A DNA stretch of 30,300 bases, taken from positions 1 through 30,300 of the forward strand of contig JBIJCI010000018.1 in the NCBI GenBank assembly GCA_044344715.1, in the 5' to 3' direction. Source of the stretch: F1-60-MAGs027 sp044344715. GTDB lineage: Bacteria > Actinomycetota > Acidimicrobiia > Acidimicrobiales > Ilumatobacteraceae. Below the pieces are notes generated by a model that did not search any database, was not told the origin of the DNA, and was given only the letters and a program-made list of their open reading frames with translations. Position 1 is the stretch's first letter. The number at the start of each line of letters is the position of its first letter. Both the position numbers and the translations under genes were made by a program. Shown piece after piece: positions 27,978 through 30,300 of the stretch.

Positions 27978-29537
27978 ATGAACCGCCGCCTACTTTCGTC
28001 GCTGATCGTCATCGTGGTCCTGGCCATTGTCGCCCTTGGACTCACCCTCGGCACCGGCAACACGCCGTCGCTCGGCTTGGACCTCCAGGGTGGTGCCTCG
28101 GTCACGCTGCAGCCAGAGGGCAGTTACGAGCCGACTGCGCTCGACGTCGCGGTGGAGATCATCCGCGCGCGCGTGGATTCGATCGGAGTGGCCGAACCGG
28201 AGATCATCCGCCAGGGTGAAACCGTCGTCATCAACCTGCCTGGAGTGAAGGATCAACAGCGCGCCCTCGACATCGTCGGCCGTTCCGGAAACCTGCAACT
28301 GCGGCCGGTGCTGCAGAGCGGACAGGTCGACCCCACGGCCGGTGGTCAGACTCCCGAGCAACCGTCGAGCGACACCACCGTTCCCGCGGCGGGTGGACCC
28401 GGCGAGTCGCGTAGCCCCCGCCCGATGACCGACACGACGATCCCGAGCGACACCACGGTCGTCAGTGAGACGACGATCCCGAGTGACACCACGGTGCCTG
28501 CCGACGCCACCGCAACGCCCGAGGAATCCACCACTGCCACCCCCGCGACGCAGGATGCTCTGCCGCCTGGTGCAGAAATTCTGCTCGGCCGTGACGGTGT
28601 GGCCTACGTCGTCGGACCCGTTGCGGCAACCGGTCTCGTGTTCGAGAACACCGCGTCGGCGACCATCCAGGGGTCGTCGTGGTCGGTGGTCGTTCAACTG
28701 CGCGGCGGCGCGGAGGGCGAGGACATCTGGAATGCACTCACGACACGATGCTTCTCCCGCGATGCAACCTGCCCAACTGCGCAGGTTGCAATCGTGCTCG
28801 ATGGTGAGGTCATCTCCGCTCCGGTCGTCCAAGAAGCCGTCTTTACGGGTGGTCAGGTGCAGATCACGGGCGATTTCGCGGAACAGGAGGCCCGGGACCT
28901 CGCCCGAATCCTCGAGTTCGGGGCAGTGCCGGTGCAGTTTGCCGTGTCGCAGGTGCAGACGGTTTCTCCGACCCTGGGTAGCGACTCCCTCCGGGCTGCG
29001 ATCATCTCCGGTCTGGTCGGTCTGGCCCTGGTGTTCCTGCTGATGCTCGCGTACTACCGGTTCGTTGCAGTCATCGTGTTCCTCGGCGTGGCAGTCTCGC
29101 TCGCGCTGCAGTTCTCGATCATCACCTATCTGTCCAAGACGAACGGCCTGGCACTCTCGCTGGCCGGCATCGCCGGAATCATCGTGTCGATCGGTATCGC
29201 CGTCGACTCCTACATCGTGTTCTTCGAACGGTTGAAGGACGAGTTGACGTCGGGGCGCACACTGCGCAACTCGGCGCAACGCAGCTTCGAGGGCGCATGG
29301 CGAACGGTGCTCGCCGCCGACACCGTCTCGTTCCTGGCGGCGGGTGTGTTGTGGTGGCTGACGGTCGGCTCGGTCCGCGGCTTCGCGTTCTTCCTCGGAC
29401 TGGCGACGCTGGCCGACCTCGCCATCGTGTGGTTCTTCACGCGACCCGCCATGTTGCTCCTGGCGCGCAGCAAGTTCATGGCCAACCGGTCGATGCTCGG
29501 GGTCAAGCCACCCAAGACGGCGGAGGTCGGGGCATGA
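27978..29537 (+). CDS. secD: Protein translocase subunit SecD
   Basis: Uses the proton gradient to complete protein export, together with SecF. The 519-residue protein has an N-terminal helix (about 8-24), then the large extracytoplasmic P1 domain starting LGLDLQGGASVTL (32-44). Five further helices lie at about 340-358, 361-382, 391-410, 448-463 and 468-488. SLAGIAGIIVSIGIAVDSYIVFFER (392-416, in two halves) is the SecD helix-4 signature; AVDS replaces the more common AVDA. P1 contains an 80-residue low-complexity insert (about 117-196) rich in Thr, Pro, Ser and Asp, with TTIPSDTTV twice. Two cysteines (258, 265) could form an external disulfide. The ATG at 27978 is the only reasonable start. 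The stop overlaps secF (ATGA). Confidence 0.96.
   Translation: MNRRLLSSLIVIVVLAIVALGLTLGTGNTPSLGLDLQGGASVTLQPEGSYEPTALDVAVEIIRARVDSIGVAEPEIIRQGETVVINLPGVKDQQRALDIVGRSGNLQLRPVLQSGQVDPTAGGQTPEQPSSDTTVPAAGGPGESRSPRPMTDTTIPSDTTVVSETTIPSDTTVPADATATPEESTTATPATQDALPPGAEILLGRDGVAYVVGPVAATGLVFENTASATIQGSSWSVVVQLRGGAEGEDIWNALTTRCFSRDATCPTAQVAIVLDGEVISAPVVQEAVFTGGQVQITGDFAEQEARDLARILEFGAVPVQFAVSQVQTVSPTLGSDSLRAAIISGLVGLALVFLLMLAYYRFVAVIVFLGVAVSLALQFSIITYLSKTNGLALSLAGIAGIIVSIGIAVDSYIVFFERLKDELTSGRTLRNSAQRSFEGAWRTVLAADTVSFLAAGVLWWLTVGSVRGFAFFLGLATLADLAIVWFFTRPAMLLLARSKFMANRSMLGVKPPKTAEVGA
28434..28495 (+). repeat. 26-bp direct repeat in secD
   Basis: Bases 28434-28459 recur at 28470-28495 with one mismatch, offset by 36 bp. 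Both encode TTIPSDTTV (residues 153-161 and 165-173) in the Thr/Pro-rich insert of SecD. The in-frame 36-bp period suggests that the insert grew by duplication. Confidence 0.85.
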
Positions 29538-30300
29538 ACGTGACAGCAGGGTTCGGCCGTCTCTACCGCGGTGAAACCACCGTCGACTACTACGGCAAGC
29601 GATCCACGGCATTCATCGTCTCGGGTGCGTTCCTCGTCGCCACCGTGGTCGCCCTCCTCATCGGCGGTCTCAATCTCGGCATCGACTTCCGGGGTGGGGT
29701 GGCCTGGGAGGCACCGGTCACCGCAACGCTCGACACGGCGGCCGTACGCGAGGTGCTCGAAGCCAACGGTGTCGAAACCTCCAACGCCAAACTTCAAACC
29801 CTCCAGAGCGCCGATGGCGAACGTATTCGGGTGCAGGTGGGGGACCAGAGCGAGGAGCTCCGCGGCGTGGTGCAGGTCGCCCTCGCCGAGCGGGCACGGA
29901 TCGACGTCGAAGAAGTGAGCGTTGCCCAGGTCAGCGAATCATGGGGGCGGAGCATCACCGTCAAAGCCATCCGCGCTCTCCTCGTGTTCTTCGTGTTGGT
30001 CTCGCTCTTCATCGCCTGGCGATTCGAGTGGAAGATGGCCGGTGCGGCAATCCTCGCGATGGCTCACGACGTGCTCATCTCCATCGGGATCTACGCCGTG
30101 CTCCGCTTCGAGGTAACGCCGGCCACGGTCGTGGCATTCCTCACGATTCTCGGGTACTCGCTCTACGACACGGTCGTGGTGTTCGACAGAGTCAAGGAGA
30201 ACATCGACCGCTTCGCGACGTCCCGCATCTCGATCGGCAACATCGTGAACGTCTCGTCGAACCAGGTGCTCGCCCGGTCCCTCAACACCACGTTGTCGTC
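29534..30300 (+). CDS. secF: Protein translocase subunit SecF (3' end outside window)
   Basis: Partner of SecD in the translocase. About 255 residues are visible before the window ends, and no stop is reached. The N-terminal helix (about 25-45, TAFIVSGAFLVATVVALLIGG) is followed by LGIDFRGGVAWE, the SecF P4-domain start. The extracytoplasmic domain runs to about residue 130. VSESWGRSITVKAIRALLVFFVLVSLFIAW opens the membrane half. MAHDVLISIGIYAVL and LTILGYSLYDTVVVFDRVKENI are the SecF signatures (GYSLYDTVVVFDR). The start ATG 29534 overlaps the secD stop by four bases. What is visible is complete and normal. Confidence 0.96.
   Translation, partial: MNVTAGFGRLYRGETTVDYYGKRSTAFIVSGAFLVATVVALLIGGLNLGIDFRGGVAWEAPVTATLDTAAVREVLEANGVETSNAKLQTLQSADGERIRVQVGDQSEELRGVVQVALAERARIDVEEVSVAQVSESWGRSITVKAIRALLVFFVLVSLFIAWRFEWKMAGAAILAMAHDVLISIGIYAVLRFEVTPATVVAFLTILGYSLYDTVVVFDRVKENIDRFATSRISIGNIVNVSSNQVLARSLNTTLS

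Noticed and set aside
27990..29612. A 540-codon open frame antisense to secD
   Set aside because: The translation is low-complexity Arg/His/Asp-rich sequence mirroring SecD codons; SecD on the plus strand is unmistakable.

Overview
The window is a gene-dense (well over 90 % coding) stretch of a high-GC actinobacterial chromosome. Mycothiol synthesis (MshC), coenzyme F420 enzymes (an Fno/NpdG-like reductase and an LLM-class oxidoreductase), an InhA-type enoyl reductase and a phosphatidylinositol-mannoside cluster (pgsA, patA-like, pimA) all indicate Actinobacteria. The gene order thrS - HIT - pgsA - patA - pimA ... pdxS - pdxT - yebC ... ruvC - ruvA - ruvB ... yajC - secD - secF is the order I know from Mycobacterium tuberculosis, with different insertions. 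The extra genes and divergence from mycobacteria suggest a deep lineage such as Acidimicrobiia; this placement is inference.

Layout. 1-2015: the 3' end of dnaE, an unrecognised 217-residue protein and a nitroreductase. 2012-4777 (minus): fabI followed by a YyaL/SSP411-type thioredoxin-fold protein. 4796-7400: an F420:NADP oxidoreductase, mshC and a plsC-type acyltransferase. 7413-11992: thrS, a HIT-family nucleotide phosphorylase, a small two-helix membrane protein, pgsA and a PatA-like acyltransferase. 12002-12928 (minus): an LLM flavin/F420 oxidoreductase. 12974-16868: pimA, lemA, an HtpX-like protease and a DUF3048 lipoprotein. 16941-19684: pdxS-pdxT (PLP synthase), yebC and a Bcp peroxiredoxin. 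19707-21911: ruvC-ruvA-ruvB. 22116-25318: a sulfur cassette of an exported thiosulfate sulfurtransferase, a YeeE/YedE transporter and a TauD-like dioxygenase. 25350-30300: queA-tgt, then yajC-secD-secF, with secF running off the end. No tRNA, rRNA, CRISPR array or insertion sequence was seen.

The most unusual features are these. (1) ruvB carries an in-frame 18-bp minisatellite (four perfect copies plus one degenerate copy) after the sensor II helix of an otherwise conserved motor protein. (2) About ten genes have a TAnnnT hexamer 6-9 nt before the start codon and little or no Shine-Dalgarno sequence, which suggests pervasive leaderless transcription. In the 18-bp gap between fabI and the F420 reductase, two such hexamers on opposite strands overlap. 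(3) The sulfur cassette lies between ruvB and queA behind an AT-richer leader containing three inverted repeats. (4) The HtpX-like gene appears to start at a non-canonical CTG overlapping the lemA stop. Everything else reads as ordinary housekeeping. I see no phage, defence or other overtly novel system.
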